DNA of 64,000 nucleotides from Oleispirillum sp963668495. GTDB taxonomy: Bacteria; Pseudomonadota; Alphaproteobacteria; Rhodospirillales; Rhodospirillaceae. Shown piece after piece: positions 18,203 to 26,890 of this stretch. Made by a program: the position numbers and the translations under genes. The notes under the pieces were generated by a model. That model did not search any database, was not told where the DNA came from, and saw nothing but the letters and a program-made list of their open reading frames with translations. The stretch spans positions 310,001 to 374,000 of the forward strand of contig OY764545.1 in the NCBI GenBank assembly GCA_963668495.1. The letters run 5' to 3'. The first letter of the stretch is position 1; the number at the start of each line of letters is the position of its first letter.

Positions 18203-18232
18203 AACGGCGAGGCTGATCAGCCTCGCCGTTTG
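18203..18232. terminator. Palindromic hairpin between fliP and the binding-protein gene
   Basis: AACGGCGAGGCTGA/TCAGCCTCGCCGTT is a perfect self-complementary hairpin between two converging genes. The T-tract is short on the plus strand (GTTTGTT) and poor on the minus strand, so it is a likely but not ideal bidirectional terminator. Confidence 0.7.
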
Positions 18233-18252
18233 TTCATTGATTGAACCGTGGA

Positions 18253-19350
18253 CTATTGGGCGTAATCGTAGGACGCGCCATGCCAGCGATAGATTTTAAA
18301 GGCCGGAACCTTCAGATCGCCTTTGGCATCAAAGCTCAACTGCCCCAAGACCGTATCAAAAGTCTGCGATGCAAAGGCATCACGTAAATCCATGAAATCG
18401 ACCGAGTTCGCTGCCGTTGCGGCCTGATCAAACATTTGCATGGCAGCATAAGCATACAGAACGTACCCTTCCGGTTCGATTTTCTGTTTGCGGAATTCAG
18501 CAACGACGGACTTGGCGCTTTCGTTTTTGCGCGGGTCCGGTGAGAACGTGAACATCACGTTATCGGTCAACTCACCGGCAATGCTCGACAGTTCCGAATT
18601 GGTCATGGTATCGCCGCCCATGATCGTCAAATCAAGCCCGGCTTGCTTGGCTTGGCGCAGGATCAGGCCAACTTCCGTGTGATACCCACCATACGCCATG
18701 ACGGACACGCCTTCGGCCTTCAACTTGGTAATCAGCGTTGAGTAATCACGCTCCCCCGCCGTAATGGATTCAACCATCACCGGGTCCTTACCCGCAGCCG
18801 TCATTACCTTGGCAATTTCTGTTGCCAGCCCTTTGCCATAGGCGCTTTTGTCATCAATTACCGCAACTTTGCGGTCTGCAAATTTTTCAGCAATATATTT
18901 TCCAGCAACCATACCCTGCTGGTCATCACGACCATTGATGCGGAAAATATTGTCCAATCCTCGTTCGGTAACTTTCGGATTGGTGGATACGGTCACCACC
19001 GGAATTTCTGCATCCAGATAGATATCTGACGCCGGGATGGTCGAACTGGAACACCAGTGCCCGTGCATGAATTTAATGTCTTCGCTGACCATCCGGTTGG
19101 CAACCGCCACAGCCTGTTTTGGATCACAGGCATCATCACCGACGACCAATTCCAGCTTATCACCCAGCACACCGCCCTTGGCGTTGATATCGGCGATAGC
19201 CAATTCGGCACCTTGACGGATTTGATCCCCGGCTGACGCATACTGGCCCGACATCGGCCCCGCAATTGCCACCCGCGTTTCCGCCGAAGCCGTAGCTGCA
19301 GTCATGGCAGCCAACGCAAAACATACCCCTCCAAGTAGAGACGTCTTCAT
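18253..19350 (-). CDS. Branched-chain amino-acid-type ABC substrate-binding protein
   Basis: A 365-residue periplasmic binding protein of the LivJ/LivK type. A signal peptide (cut near ASAETR) is followed by VAIAGPMSGQYASAGDQIRQGAELA and the usual two-lobe pattern with GDDACDPKQAVAVANRM. Its ligand is probably a branched-chain amino acid or related compound, but this cannot be told from sequence alone. The ATG has a strong AAGGAG. No livHMGF permease or ATPase genes are next to it, so it is an orphan here. It lies downstream of speD-speE. Confidence 0.85.
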   Translation of the reverse strand: MKTSLLGGVCFALAAMTAATASAETRVAIAGPMSGQYASAGDQIRQGAELAIADINAKGGVLGDKLELVVGDDACDPKQAVAVANRMVSEDIKFMHGHWCSSSTIPASDIYLDAEIPVVTVSTNPKVTERGLDNIFRINGRDDQQGMVAGKYIAEKFADRKVAVIDDKSAYGKGLATEIAKVMTAAGKDPVMVESITAGERDYSTLITKLKAEGVSVMAYGGYHTEVGLILRQAKQAGLDLTIMGGDTMTNSELSSIAGELTDNVMFTFSPDPRKNESAKSVVAEFRKQKIEPEGYVLYAYAAMQMFDQAATAANSVDFMDLRDAFASQTFDTVLGQLSFDAKGDLKVPAFKIYRWHGASYDYAQ

Positions 19351-19367
19351 ATATGATCTCCTTTACG

Positions 19368-19386
19368 CCTGCACATGCAGTGCAGG
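19368..19386. repeat. Short perfect hairpin CCTGCAC-N5-GTGCAGG
   Basis: A 7-bp stem with a 5-base loop in the 77-base gap between speE and the binding-protein gene, just before the latter's ribosome binding site. It has no T-tract. It may protect or process the mRNA. Confidence 0.4.
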
Positions 19387-19427
19387 ATGGTTGAAACCTC
19401 CCACCCTGCCTGCATCTTTCGTGCAGA

Positions 19428-20273
19428 TCAGGGAGTCAGAAGTCTCTGAACGTAACCCGGAAGCGCGAAACTTGCCAGATGTACCTCTGGCGTATAGTAG
19501 TTTGTTTGCAGATTCAGTGTATCCGCGCGGGTACGAAGGCTTTCCGCCCCCAACAGCCGCAGGCTCGGATCCTGAGAAGCCCACCCCAGCGTCATAATCC
19601 CGCCGACATAGGTCGGGACCGCAACCGTGGTAAACGTGACATCCGCAAACGCAGACCGCAGACGCTGATAGCTTCGCGTTACGCCGACCGGCTGCAGGAA
19701 CGGCACGCCACACTGGGTAACGATAATTCCCTTTTCCGTCAGGCAACGCGCACAATCCGCATAGAATTTTTCCGTGAACAGGACTTCCCCCGGCCCTTCC
19801 GGGTCCGTGGAATCCACAATAATCACATCAAATTTTTCTTCGGTTTCGGCGACAAATGCCAAACCATCGCCAACGATGATATTTGCTCTTGGGTCTTCAA
19901 ACGCACCATTGGAAATTTCCGGCAGAAATTTCTTTGATGCAGCAATCACACCCGCGTCAATTTCAACTTTGGTGACCTGTTCGACAGGATGCTTCAGGAC
20001 CTCACGCAGGCAGCCGCCATCTCCCCCACCGATAATCAACACCCGCTTCACTGCGCCATGGGCCAGCAAAGGCGGATGCGTCATCATCTCGTGATAGATG
20101 AATTCGTCAGCCGTTGTTGTCTGTATCACACCATCAAGGGCCATAACTTTGCCAAAGATGGGGTTCGTAAAGATTTTCAGATCCTGAAAGTCTGTTTGTT
20201 TGGCGTGCAGGAGTTCGATATCTCCAAACTCCTGACACCATTCCGCATGGAGCGTTTCCGCAAAGCGCGTCAC
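19428..20273 (-). CDS. speE: Polyamine aminopropyltransferase (spermidine synthase)
   Basis: A 281-residue cytoplasmic enzyme that moves the aminopropyl group from decarboxylated AdoMet to putrescine to form spermidine. It has the nucleotide-binding motif LIIGGGDGGCLREVLKH and the catalytic Asp in VDSTDPEGPG. The GTG start overlaps the speD stop (GTGA), so translation is coupled. A TTG just before it is less likely. Confidence 0.95.
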   Translation of the reverse strand: MTRFAETLHAEWCQEFGDIELLHAKQTDFQDLKIFTNPIFGKVMALDGVIQTTTADEFIYHEMMTHPPLLAHGAVKRVLIIGGGDGGCLREVLKHPVEQVTKVEIDAGVIAASKKFLPEISNGAFEDPRANIIVGDGLAFVAETEEKFDVIIVDSTDPEGPGEVLFTEKFYADCARCLTEKGIIVTQCGVPFLQPVGVTRSYQRLRSAFADVTFTTVAVPTYVGGIMTLGWASQDPSLRLLGAESLRTRADTLNLQTNYYTPEVHLASFALPGYVQRLLTP

Positions 20274-20776
20274 CAAGACGTCATCCCGCGTTTTTGCTCA
20301 TTCAGGCCGATGTGAGCAGGCTGGAAAGCCTCTCGCAGGACCGGAATTGTTTTCATCGGATCGCATTCGCCACACATAAAAACATCCAACGCCGCAAAAT
20401 TGCGTTCCGGCCATGTGTGAATGGAGATATGGCTTTCCGCCAATACCACCACACCGGAAACGCCGCCATTGGGCTGGAAGTGATGCAAATGGGTATGCAG
20501 AATGGTCGCACCGGCAGTAATCGCCGCTGTCTCCAGAGTGGTTTCGATCAAATCGAGACGATCCAAATTGGTCGCCCCCCAAAGATCGATTGTCAGGTGC
20601 GTCCCGGCAAACTTAACGCCGTCGCGCTCCACAAAGTAGTCGTTGTCGTTTGCAACCGAAGGCCACAAACGCGCGCTTGCAGCCGCGGCCGCAAGATTGG
20701 TTACCGTACTATTTTGGGAGTCTCTCAGATTTACGCCTGAGTTCATCCCCAGTTCGGTGGCCAGAGAATGATTCAT
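20270..20776 (-). CDS. speD: S-adenosylmethionine decarboxylase proenzyme
   Basis: A pyruvoyl-dependent enzyme that supplies decarboxylated AdoMet to SpeE. The 168-residue proenzyme has the self-cleavage site at ESHISIH (Ser115 becomes the pyruvoyl group), the catalytic His just after it, and a Cys in VFMCGEC. The N-terminus is about 45 residues longer than the short prokaryotic type. The ATG has a strong GGGGAG site, so the extension is probably real. Pathway partner SpeE is encoded directly downstream. The leader is strongly structured. Confidence 0.95.
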   Translation of the reverse strand: MNHSLATELGMNSGVNLRDSQNSTVTNLAAAAASARLWPSVANDNDYFVERDGVKFAGTHLTIDLWGATNLDRLDLIETTLETAAITAGATILHTHLHHFQPNGGVSGVVVLAESHISIHTWPERNFAALDVFMCGECDPMKTIPVLREAFQPAHIGLNEQKRGMTSW

Positions 20777-20890
20777 TTCTCCCCTTCCTAAACCAGCAGA
20801 TGGACCAGATACATTCTGGAAAGCCGGATTTGTGATGCACTGCGTTTACGAATGCAAGTTAAATATTCATCCGGCTATCGTTTTTTTTGG
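20777..20890 (-). promoter_or_regulatory. Structured leader upstream of speD
   Basis: On the speD strand, an outer stem AGCCGGAT / ATCCGGCT (plus-strand arms 20822-20829 and 20869-20876) encloses an inner hairpin, TGCATTCGTAAACGCAGTGCA. It is followed by a second hairpin, CCAGAATGTATCTGG (20804-20818), just before the ribosome binding site. On the opposite strand the same outer stem is followed by ATCGTTTTTTTT, like a terminator, though no plus-strand gene ends here. It could be a control leader for polyamine synthesis or a plus-strand small RNA end. It matches no riboswitch class that I can name. Confidence 0.4.
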
Positions 20891-20932
20891 CGTTTCTTTG
20901 TTGTGTAAACAATAAATGGCAGTAAAGCACAA

Positions 20933-23900
20933 TTAATTGATTGCACTTAACCCGCCTTCTTTCATCCGATCCTTATAATCCCCCATAAAAGATCGGAAGC
21001 TTTCCGCCTGCTTGATCTGGGCCTCAACCGTCTGCAAATCTATCAACCCGGACGAGGTCTGACTGGTCAGCAAATTAAAGGCGTCAAATTCGGCTGTGGA
21101 ATTCATGTAACGCAGATAATCACGGCGTAAAAGGGCAATATCCCGCCGTTGATCGGACAGGCGCAGGGCTGTTGCCAACTGCAAGACGCGCTGGCGCATG
21201 TCCTGCGACATTTGTGCTCCCTCAGCCGGAGGCCGCACGGTTTGGGCCAATGCATCCGCAGCCCCGGGCCAGTTTTGTTCCCGCCATTGGATTTCCGCTT
21301 TCAACAGGTTGGTTTCATCGCTGTTGTCTGCCGCCAAAACTGCCAGAGCATTTTTATCCTGCCCCAAGTCCGCCAAGGCCCGTGCCCGCAATTGTTTTCT
21401 TTGTTCTGCCAAGCCATTGGGGTTCTTATCATAGGTGGTTTTTTTCAGCGCTGCCAAAGCCAGCGACGGCTTACGATCCAGCAGATATACCAATGCCAAC
21501 CGCGCACCAACCCGGCTTTTTTCCACGTCTTTCAAACGGGCATCGACCTGATGTTCCAGCAATTGTGCCGCCTGTTGCAGCAGGTCCACGCTCACCAAAC
21601 GATCCGCCAGTTTGCGAATCATTTCATCGCCTTCTGCTCCCGGCGGCGTCAATTCACGGAATTCCTCAAACAGGCCGATGGCTCGAACCGGGGGCAAGTC
21701 ATCCGCCCGCCCATTCAAATACAATTCACGGAAGGTGGAACGCATCAATTCGGTTATGGTTTTGCTTTCCGGGCGATCACGGAAATAGCTGACCATCTGC
21801 CGTAAAATACGCAGTCCATCGGCATAGCGCTTATCGTCCAGATTCATCCGCGCCAGCGTATCCAATAGTTTGTATTCAAAATCATCGCCACGCCAAGCAA
21901 ACCGAAGCCGATCGAGGTTCTCGATCGCATCATTCATGCTGATCTGGTCCATTTGCCGCTGCAAAAGGATTCGGTTAAAGGCGGCTCGGGCACGGAAGGG
22001 ACGCACAAAGGTATCTTCCGCTTCTTCCCAATCGCTGATCGCAGATTCCAATGCACCAGTTGAGGCATGCATTCGGCCCTTCAGGTACGCCATCTCTGCC
22101 TGTTCCTGAATGCTCAAGTTGTCGCGTTTTGCGGCCTCAAGAAAATTGTTCACACCGACATCATCACCGACATTCGCCAAAGCCTCTGCCGCATCAAGCG
22201 CCAAACGTGTCCGCAAACGATCCGGGTAATCTTTCAAAATTGGCGCACCGGCTCGGATAATCAGGGTGTTTTCCCCGGTCCCATCGTCATCCCCGACTTT
22301 AACCTTTGCCAAGGCATTCCAGAATTGGGCTTCGGTGGAACCTGCCAATGTTTCGTGACTGAAGGCTTTGATCGCATTGTCCCAACGGTGCATCAGATAG
22401 TTTGCACCGCCCTGAACGGCGAGGAAGTCTGGCTGATCCATCCGCTGTGGATTATCTGCTGCGATAGTGCGCAAGACGCCAAGTGCCTCGGCACCGTAGC
22501 GATGGGCAAAGAAAAACCGCGCCAAATCCATCCGGGCAAAATTCTTACGTTCCTGTGAGGCTTCCATAACCGCCTCGCGAAGGCCCAGACGGTCCTTGAC
22601 GAAGGCATCTTCCCCATCACGTTGCCATTCCGCCAAATCAAACGCACGAATAACGGCGTTCTCCCCGGTCGGCGTCGCCAACGCGGTGGAGATTGTGGCC
22701 TCTTTCGACAGGCGCAAGCCACCATCACGTCCGATATCAATGCCATTACGATTGGAAGAAACCTCAAGATTATCTGTCCGCGGATAAACCACCACACCTT
22801 GCGCCGTAACCGGCATTTCAAGATCAACCGTTTGGCGGGCATGTTCAATGCCATGACCAAGGGGGATAACCGGAACAACCATCATGGTATCGCCAATTTC
22901 CGGGTCGACCACATTCAGGACGGCTCCGCCCTCATTCATGGGCAGGAACCACTTCACACCTTCGGGGCGTTGTGGCAGGGTCGTAATTTTGATCGGGTTC
23001 ACCGGACGCAAGCTCTGCGCCATGATGTCAACAATCCACAACAACCCCTCCCGTCGGAGGCTCGGGTTATAGTTGGAAGGCGCAAGGATACGCACAGCCG
23101 TGCCGTTCGGGACTTTGACTTGCTCCACATCCAGCAACAGCCCTTCGCCCATGCGCCGCATCAACTTGGTATCGACAGAATGCGCCCGGTCAAAAACCGC
23201 CCAAATATAGCCCCCGCGACGGAATACGGCAGCCCCCGTCGGCTCGTTCCATGAAAAGCTAAGGCTGACCACACGTCCGGGCTGAACCATCGGGGCCGGA
23301 ACATCAACAATTTCCGGCAACTCTTTCGGGGTTTCAACCTTTGCCACCGGAACTGCCTGAGGTTTTGGCGGTTCTGCAGCAGTTGGTTTTGACTTGGGTG
23401 CTTCCTTGGCTTCAGTTCGTGCCGGGGCTTTAGACGCCGCCGTTTTGGGAATATCAAGCACAACACTGTTCCCTGACCGTCCGGCGCGGAAATGCTTTGG
23501 TCGTGACGGTGATGGCATCGTCACGGTCAGCGGAGCAGTGGTCGTTATAGCAAAAGTCTTCAAATCTTGCGGCAGAGCCTGATGCACGGCAGCAAGGTTA
23601 ATGCGAGCCGGGTCGGCAAATCGCAAAGTTGCTCGCCCATCGTTATAAGTGAGGCGATACGTCGAACGCTTCGGCCAATCAAATACCAGTCTGGTGTAGT
23701 CCCTATGAAACCCAACACGGACAGGAACCGTTATCAGCTTGGGCGAAGTTTTGCTGGTAGTTGAAGCTGTTTTCTCACCCTCTACACGGATCAAATCCAA
23801 AACGACAGACGTTCCGAACACCCGCTGACGTAGACGATAATCTCCGTTCAAATCAAAGACTAGCTTACGACCGCCATTTTCTTTGCGAGCGGATTTCAGA

Positions 23901-24151
23901 TATTTCGGTAATCGCGGCAATAAAATCTGGGGATCGGCAGCAATCGGGGACTGAAACGTCACTTCCAAACGCCCATCCGCAATCCGGGCCGTATATGCCG
24001 TGGTTTGTGACCATTCAAAAACCAAGCGACCAAAACCTTCATGGATGCCCGCACGCATATCCACGGTTTGCCCATGCGCCATCGGCAGGGTAGCGCCCAA
24101 CAGCACCACACATAGACACAACATCCGCAAAATGTTTAACCGCACAATCAC
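20933..24151 (-). CDS. Exported AMIN-like and TPR protein, 1072 residues
   Basis: An exported protein with a signal peptide (cut near AHGQT). The first 400 residues hold two clear beta repeats of the AMIN kind (GRLVFEWSQTTAY..., TRLVFDWPKRSTY...) and a third weaker one (VVSLSFSWNEPTGAAVF), with a Pro/Lys/Ala-rich linker between. AMIN domains bind peptidoglycan or envelope machines. Residues 530 onward are helix pairs with TPR spacing. The GTG start overlaps the stop of the preceding MotB-like gene (GTGA) and has GGAG nine bases before it. Position and domains suggest a periplasmic scaffold for the motor or envelope. It has no exact family name that I know. Confidence 0.75.
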   Translation of the reverse strand: MIVRLNILRMLCLCVVLLGATLPMAHGQTVDMRAGIHEGFGRLVFEWSQTTAYTARIADGRLEVTFQSPIAADPQILLPRLPKYLKSARKENGGRKLVFDLNGDYRLRQRVFGTSVVLDLIRVEGEKTASTTSKTSPKLITVPVRVGFHRDYTRLVFDWPKRSTYRLTYNDGRATLRFADPARINLAAVHQALPQDLKTFAITTTAPLTVTMPSPSRPKHFRAGRSGNSVVLDIPKTAASKAPARTEAKEAPKSKPTAAEPPKPQAVPVAKVETPKELPEIVDVPAPMVQPGRVVSLSFSWNEPTGAAVFRRGGYIWAVFDRAHSVDTKLMRRMGEGLLLDVEQVKVPNGTAVRILAPSNYNPSLRREGLLWIVDIMAQSLRPVNPIKITTLPQRPEGVKWFLPMNEGGAVLNVVDPEIGDTMMVVPVIPLGHGIEHARQTVDLEMPVTAQGVVVYPRTDNLEVSSNRNGIDIGRDGGLRLSKEATISTALATPTGENAVIRAFDLAEWQRDGEDAFVKDRLGLREAVMEASQERKNFARMDLARFFFAHRYGAEALGVLRTIAADNPQRMDQPDFLAVQGGANYLMHRWDNAIKAFSHETLAGSTEAQFWNALAKVKVGDDDGTGENTLIIRAGAPILKDYPDRLRTRLALDAAEALANVGDDVGVNNFLEAAKRDNLSIQEQAEMAYLKGRMHASTGALESAISDWEEAEDTFVRPFRARAAFNRILLQRQMDQISMNDAIENLDRLRFAWRGDDFEYKLLDTLARMNLDDKRYADGLRILRQMVSYFRDRPESKTITELMRSTFRELYLNGRADDLPPVRAIGLFEEFRELTPPGAEGDEMIRKLADRLVSVDLLQQAAQLLEHQVDARLKDVEKSRVGARLALVYLLDRKPSLALAALKKTTYDKNPNGLAEQRKQLRARALADLGQDKNALAVLAADNSDETNLLKAEIQWREQNWPGAADALAQTVRPPAEGAQMSQDMRQRVLQLATALRLSDQRRDIALLRRDYLRYMNSTAEFDAFNLLTSQTSSGLIDLQTVEAQIKQAESFRSFMGDYKDRMKEGGLSAIN

Positions 24152-24906
24152 AACCCACGTCTCCAGCTCGGTAAGATCACGATATCCACCCGCTGCGCTC
24201 TTGCCAAGCGTTCCGCAGGGGTTAAGTCTGGAAGATCATTAAACCGCGCATCCGCCATTCCATAAACCCGAAAAGACTTATTAACACCAACTTCAGACAA
24301 AATATTGGCGACAGCGGAGGCTCGGGCCATGGAAAATTCCCAATTCGAGGTATAGGCAGGGCCGCCTTCCGCCATGGGGCCCGTGTGCGCCGCAATGCCG
24401 ATTTCATTGGTCAGCCCGTTCAACACCCCACCAATAGCCGACAAAAGCTGGCGCGCCGGAGGCGTAATCTGTGTTCCATTCCCCAAAAACACATCATCAC
24501 TTGGCAATGACAACACCAACCGATCCCCATGCAAATCTATGCTTGTCGCCTGTAGCTGTGGCGTGTCTGCAATAATTGCCTCAAACAAGCTCGCCAAATA
24601 TGGCAAGGAAATGGCTTCGCGGCGTTCCGTGCGAGATACATTTTTTGTAGCGGTCGGCACAGAATCCGAAGGCTGGATCGGAGGATTCAAATGAGTCGAT
24701 AAAGAATCCGTAACGGCTTGCCATTGGTCATCCTTGACCCCGGACATGGCAAATAACAGCACGAAAAATGTCAGCAGCAAAGACACCAGATCAGCCAAAG
24801 ACAGCATCCAAGCCGGGGACGATGGCAAGTCGGGCTTAGGTGCATCAAGGCCACCCCCTTCCCATTCCAGCAACTGGCTGCGTTCCATAGGGTCAAACTG
24901 GGTCAT
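24148..24906 (-). CDS. MotB-like protein with OmpA-type peptidoglycan-binding domain
   Basis: A 252-residue inner-membrane protein. One helix holds PAWMLSLADLVSLLLTFFVLLFA, in which Asp39 sits where MotB carries its ion-binding Asp. The C-terminal OmpA-like domain shows NWEFSMARASAVANIL and an Arg-rich AERLARAQRVDI end. It thus has the parts of a stator plug and anchor. Its ATG overlaps the stop of the gene before it (ATGA). No motA-like gene is present nearby, so the partner must be elsewhere, or it acts as a non-stator envelope protein. Confidence 0.8.
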   Translation of the reverse strand: MTQFDPMERSQLLEWEGGGLDAPKPDLPSSPAWMLSLADLVSLLLTFFVLLFAMSGVKDDQWQAVTDSLSTHLNPPIQPSDSVPTATKNVSRTERREAISLPYLASLFEAIIADTPQLQATSIDLHGDRLVLSLPSDDVFLGNGTQITPPARQLLSAIGGVLNGLTNEIGIAAHTGPMAEGGPAYTSNWEFSMARASAVANILSEVGVNKSFRVYGMADARFNDLPDLTPAERLARAQRVDIVILPSWRRGL

Positions 24907-25613
24907 TGCGCAGCCTCCCCTTGCTGGACAGTCACAGTTTCAACCCGAAACAACACATGCAAACGGCTGGGGTCAGCCATGGGTGTCATGGATACTGTCA
25001 CCAGATGTGGCAGAGCACCTTGTTCAATATAGGCCCTGGCAACCGCCCCAGCACGGCGCATCAGTTGGTCTTCCGTTACGGGATAAACTTGCTCCTGCTG
25101 TTTCGGCAGGCCAAACATAACTTCGACCACATACCGCAACCCCGGTGGAGGCCGCAATAACGTTGGCACCAATTCGCCAATGACCCGCCGCTGTGCCGGC
25201 CGTAATGTTTCCGCACCGGGTTCAAACATGGAATTGATGTGGAAACTAATTTCCATGATCTGTCCGGGACTGACAACATGGACCTTCGCCGCCGGGATAG
25301 CAGCTTCATATACGGTTACGACCCTATCCAAATATTCCGCCGGGGAAACAAAATTCCCAAGATCCGCCGAAAACTTTGTTGGAGTATCCACCTGTGTATT
25401 GGATGCAAATTGGGAACTCAGCCCCTCCAAAACCAATCGAGTCTTGGGGCTGTTGCCTTGGGAAATTGAAACCAGAAGAATGAAAAATGCCAACAGCAAC
25501 AAATACAGAGACAAAAACAATGCAACAGACCCGCCATCTTTACGTGGCGGGGCTTCTGCATTGCAGCCGATATCTTCAAATTCTGATTTCGGCTTCACGG
25601 GTGTCTCCGGCAT
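24903..25613 (-). CDS. MotB-like protein lacking the ion-binding Asp
   Basis: A 236-residue membrane protein with one N-terminal helix (VALFLSLYLLLLAFFILLVS) and a periplasmic domain with weak OmpA/MotB similarity. In the alignment with its neighbour, the ion-binding Asp is replaced by Ser35. It is translationally coupled to the next gene by ATGA and follows cheZ by 46 bases. It may form a hetero-oligomer with the Asp-bearing neighbour. The annotation as MotB-like rests on helix pattern and gene pairing and is less certain than for its partner. Confidence 0.68.
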   Translation of the reverse strand: MPETPVKPKSEFEDIGCNAEAPPRKDGGSVALFLSLYLLLLAFFILLVSISQGNSPKTRLVLEGLSSQFASNTQVDTPTKFSADLGNFVSPAEYLDRVVTVYEAAIPAAKVHVVSPGQIMEISFHINSMFEPGAETLRPAQRRVIGELVPTLLRPPPGLRYVVEVMFGLPKQQEQVYPVTEDQLMRRAGAVARAYIEQGALPHLVTVSMTPMADPSRLHVLFRVETVTVQQGEAAQ

Positions 25614-25659
25614 TTATCCGCTGAGAGCAGTCATTCAAGAAGAATAGCTGCCGCGGGAA

Positions 25660-26322
25660 TTACAAACTTGCCAATAGCGCGTCGATCTCATCCTGACTTG
25701 CGGCAACCTCCGGGTGCTGCGGCCCATTCAACAAACCTGAATCCTCGCGCGTATCGACCACTTGGCTGGCAAATTTGCCCGGGCCTGCCGACGCTACAAC
25801 TTCCTGCATTTCCGCGCTAAAGGCGGCAACCAGAGCATTGATTCGTTCTTCAACCTGCTTAAGGGTTGTCACGACCTTATTGATACGTTGTCCAGTCAAA
25901 TCCTGAAAATTACAGCCTTCATAGATTTGCATGACCGCATTATTCAATGCCTCCGCGACTGCCGGATCCACATTGGGGATAACGCTTTCAACCTCTTCGA
26001 CAGCATCAAGAATGGTATTGGCTGCTGTTTCCGTCGACTGGACAATGGCGTCCAGCTCATCCGAAGCTGTTGGAAGGAAATCATCCTTGATTTCATCAGG
26101 ACGAATATTGGCAATTTCCTGTTTGGTTTCCCGGATGATCAGGGCCAGACTTTCCAATTCGTTGTATACTTTCAACTCCTTGGAATCCAGTTCACCGCTC
26201 ATCGTATCCAGAATTGACCGCACAATCTCGGCCACATCATTCAGTGGCACGGCATCGCCACGGTTGGCACGAATTTTGTCCAACCGTTCCTGCAAGGCGG
26301 TTTCAGCATCGTCCTTATTCAT
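25660..26322 (-). CDS. cheZ: Chemotaxis protein phosphatase CheZ
   Basis: A 220-residue helical protein that dephosphorylates CheY-P. The active-site stretch CNFQDLTGQRINKV contains Asp141 and Gln145, equal to Asp143 and Gln147 of E. coli CheZ. The C-terminal tail SQDEIDALLASL (about 209-220) is the CheY-binding peptide. GGAG lies seven bases before the ATG. It follows cheY by 37 bases, the same order as in gammaproteobacteria. Confidence 0.93.
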   Translation of the reverse strand: MNKDDAETALQERLDKIRANRGDAVPLNDVAEIVRSILDTMSGELDSKELKVYNELESLALIIRETKQEIANIRPDEIKDDFLPTASDELDAIVQSTETAANTILDAVEEVESVIPNVDPAVAEALNNAVMQIYEGCNFQDLTGQRINKVVTTLKQVEERINALVAAFSAEMQEVVASAGPGKFASQVVDTREDSGLLNGPQHPEVAASQDEIDALLASL

Positions 26323-26359
26323 TACACGGCTCCATCATACCTGAGACCAACCAGAAGGT

Positions 26360-26749
26360 TTAGAAATCTCCCAGCACGCTTGCCATTTTGCCTTTCAAGG
26401 TTTCCGCATTGAACGGCTTCACAATATAGTTGGAAACACCTGCTTGCTTAGCAGCAATCACGTTTTCAGTTTTGCTTTCCGCCGTAACCATGATGAACGG
26501 CAAGGATTTCAGCGCCGCATCTGCACGCACTTCGCGCAACAACTGCAAACCGGTCATTGGTTCCATGTTCCAGTCAGAAATAACCAAACCATAATTGGTC
26601 CCGGAACGCAGCATTTGAAGAGCCTGACTTCCATCAGTCGCTTCATCAATATTATTGAAGCCAAGTTGCTTCAACAAATTGCGGATGATACGCAACATCG
26701 TCTTGTAATCGTCTACGATGAGTACGCGCATATTCAAATCAACAGCCAT
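26360..26749 (-). CDS. cheY: Chemotaxis response regulator CheY
   Basis: A 129-residue single receiver domain with the acidic pair in IVDDYK, the phospho-acceptor Asp in VISDWNMEPM, Thr in VTAES and Lys in VKPFNAETL. When phosphorylated it binds FliM and switches rotation; CheZ, encoded next, resets it. AGGAG precedes the ATG. It is closer to the classical CheY paired with CheZ than to the several CheY copies of Rhizobiales. Confidence 0.95.
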   Translation of the reverse strand: MAVDLNMRVLIVDDYKTMLRIIRNLLKQLGFNNIDEATDGSQALQMLRSGTNYGLVISDWNMEPMTGLQLLREVRADAALKSLPFIMVTAESKTENVIAAKQAGVSNYIVKPFNAETLKGKMASVLGDF

Positions 26750-26828
26750 GTAAAGCTCTCCTACAGGAAAACATCAAACAATGTCAGGACAGTCTACCCT
26801 AAACCGCCCGTGAATGTAAGATTGTGCA

Positions 26829-26871
26829 TATACTGGCATCATCGCAAGTTTCGCAAGGGAATTCCAGTATA
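26829..26871. repeat. Inverted repeat in the cheY upstream region
   Basis: TATACTGG (26829-26836) and CCAGTATA (26864-26871) flank 27 bases in the 141-base gap upstream of cheY. It could be an operator or a weak hairpin; there is no T-tract. Confidence 0.35.
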
Positions 26872-26890
26872 TACATTGTGATCACCGTCA

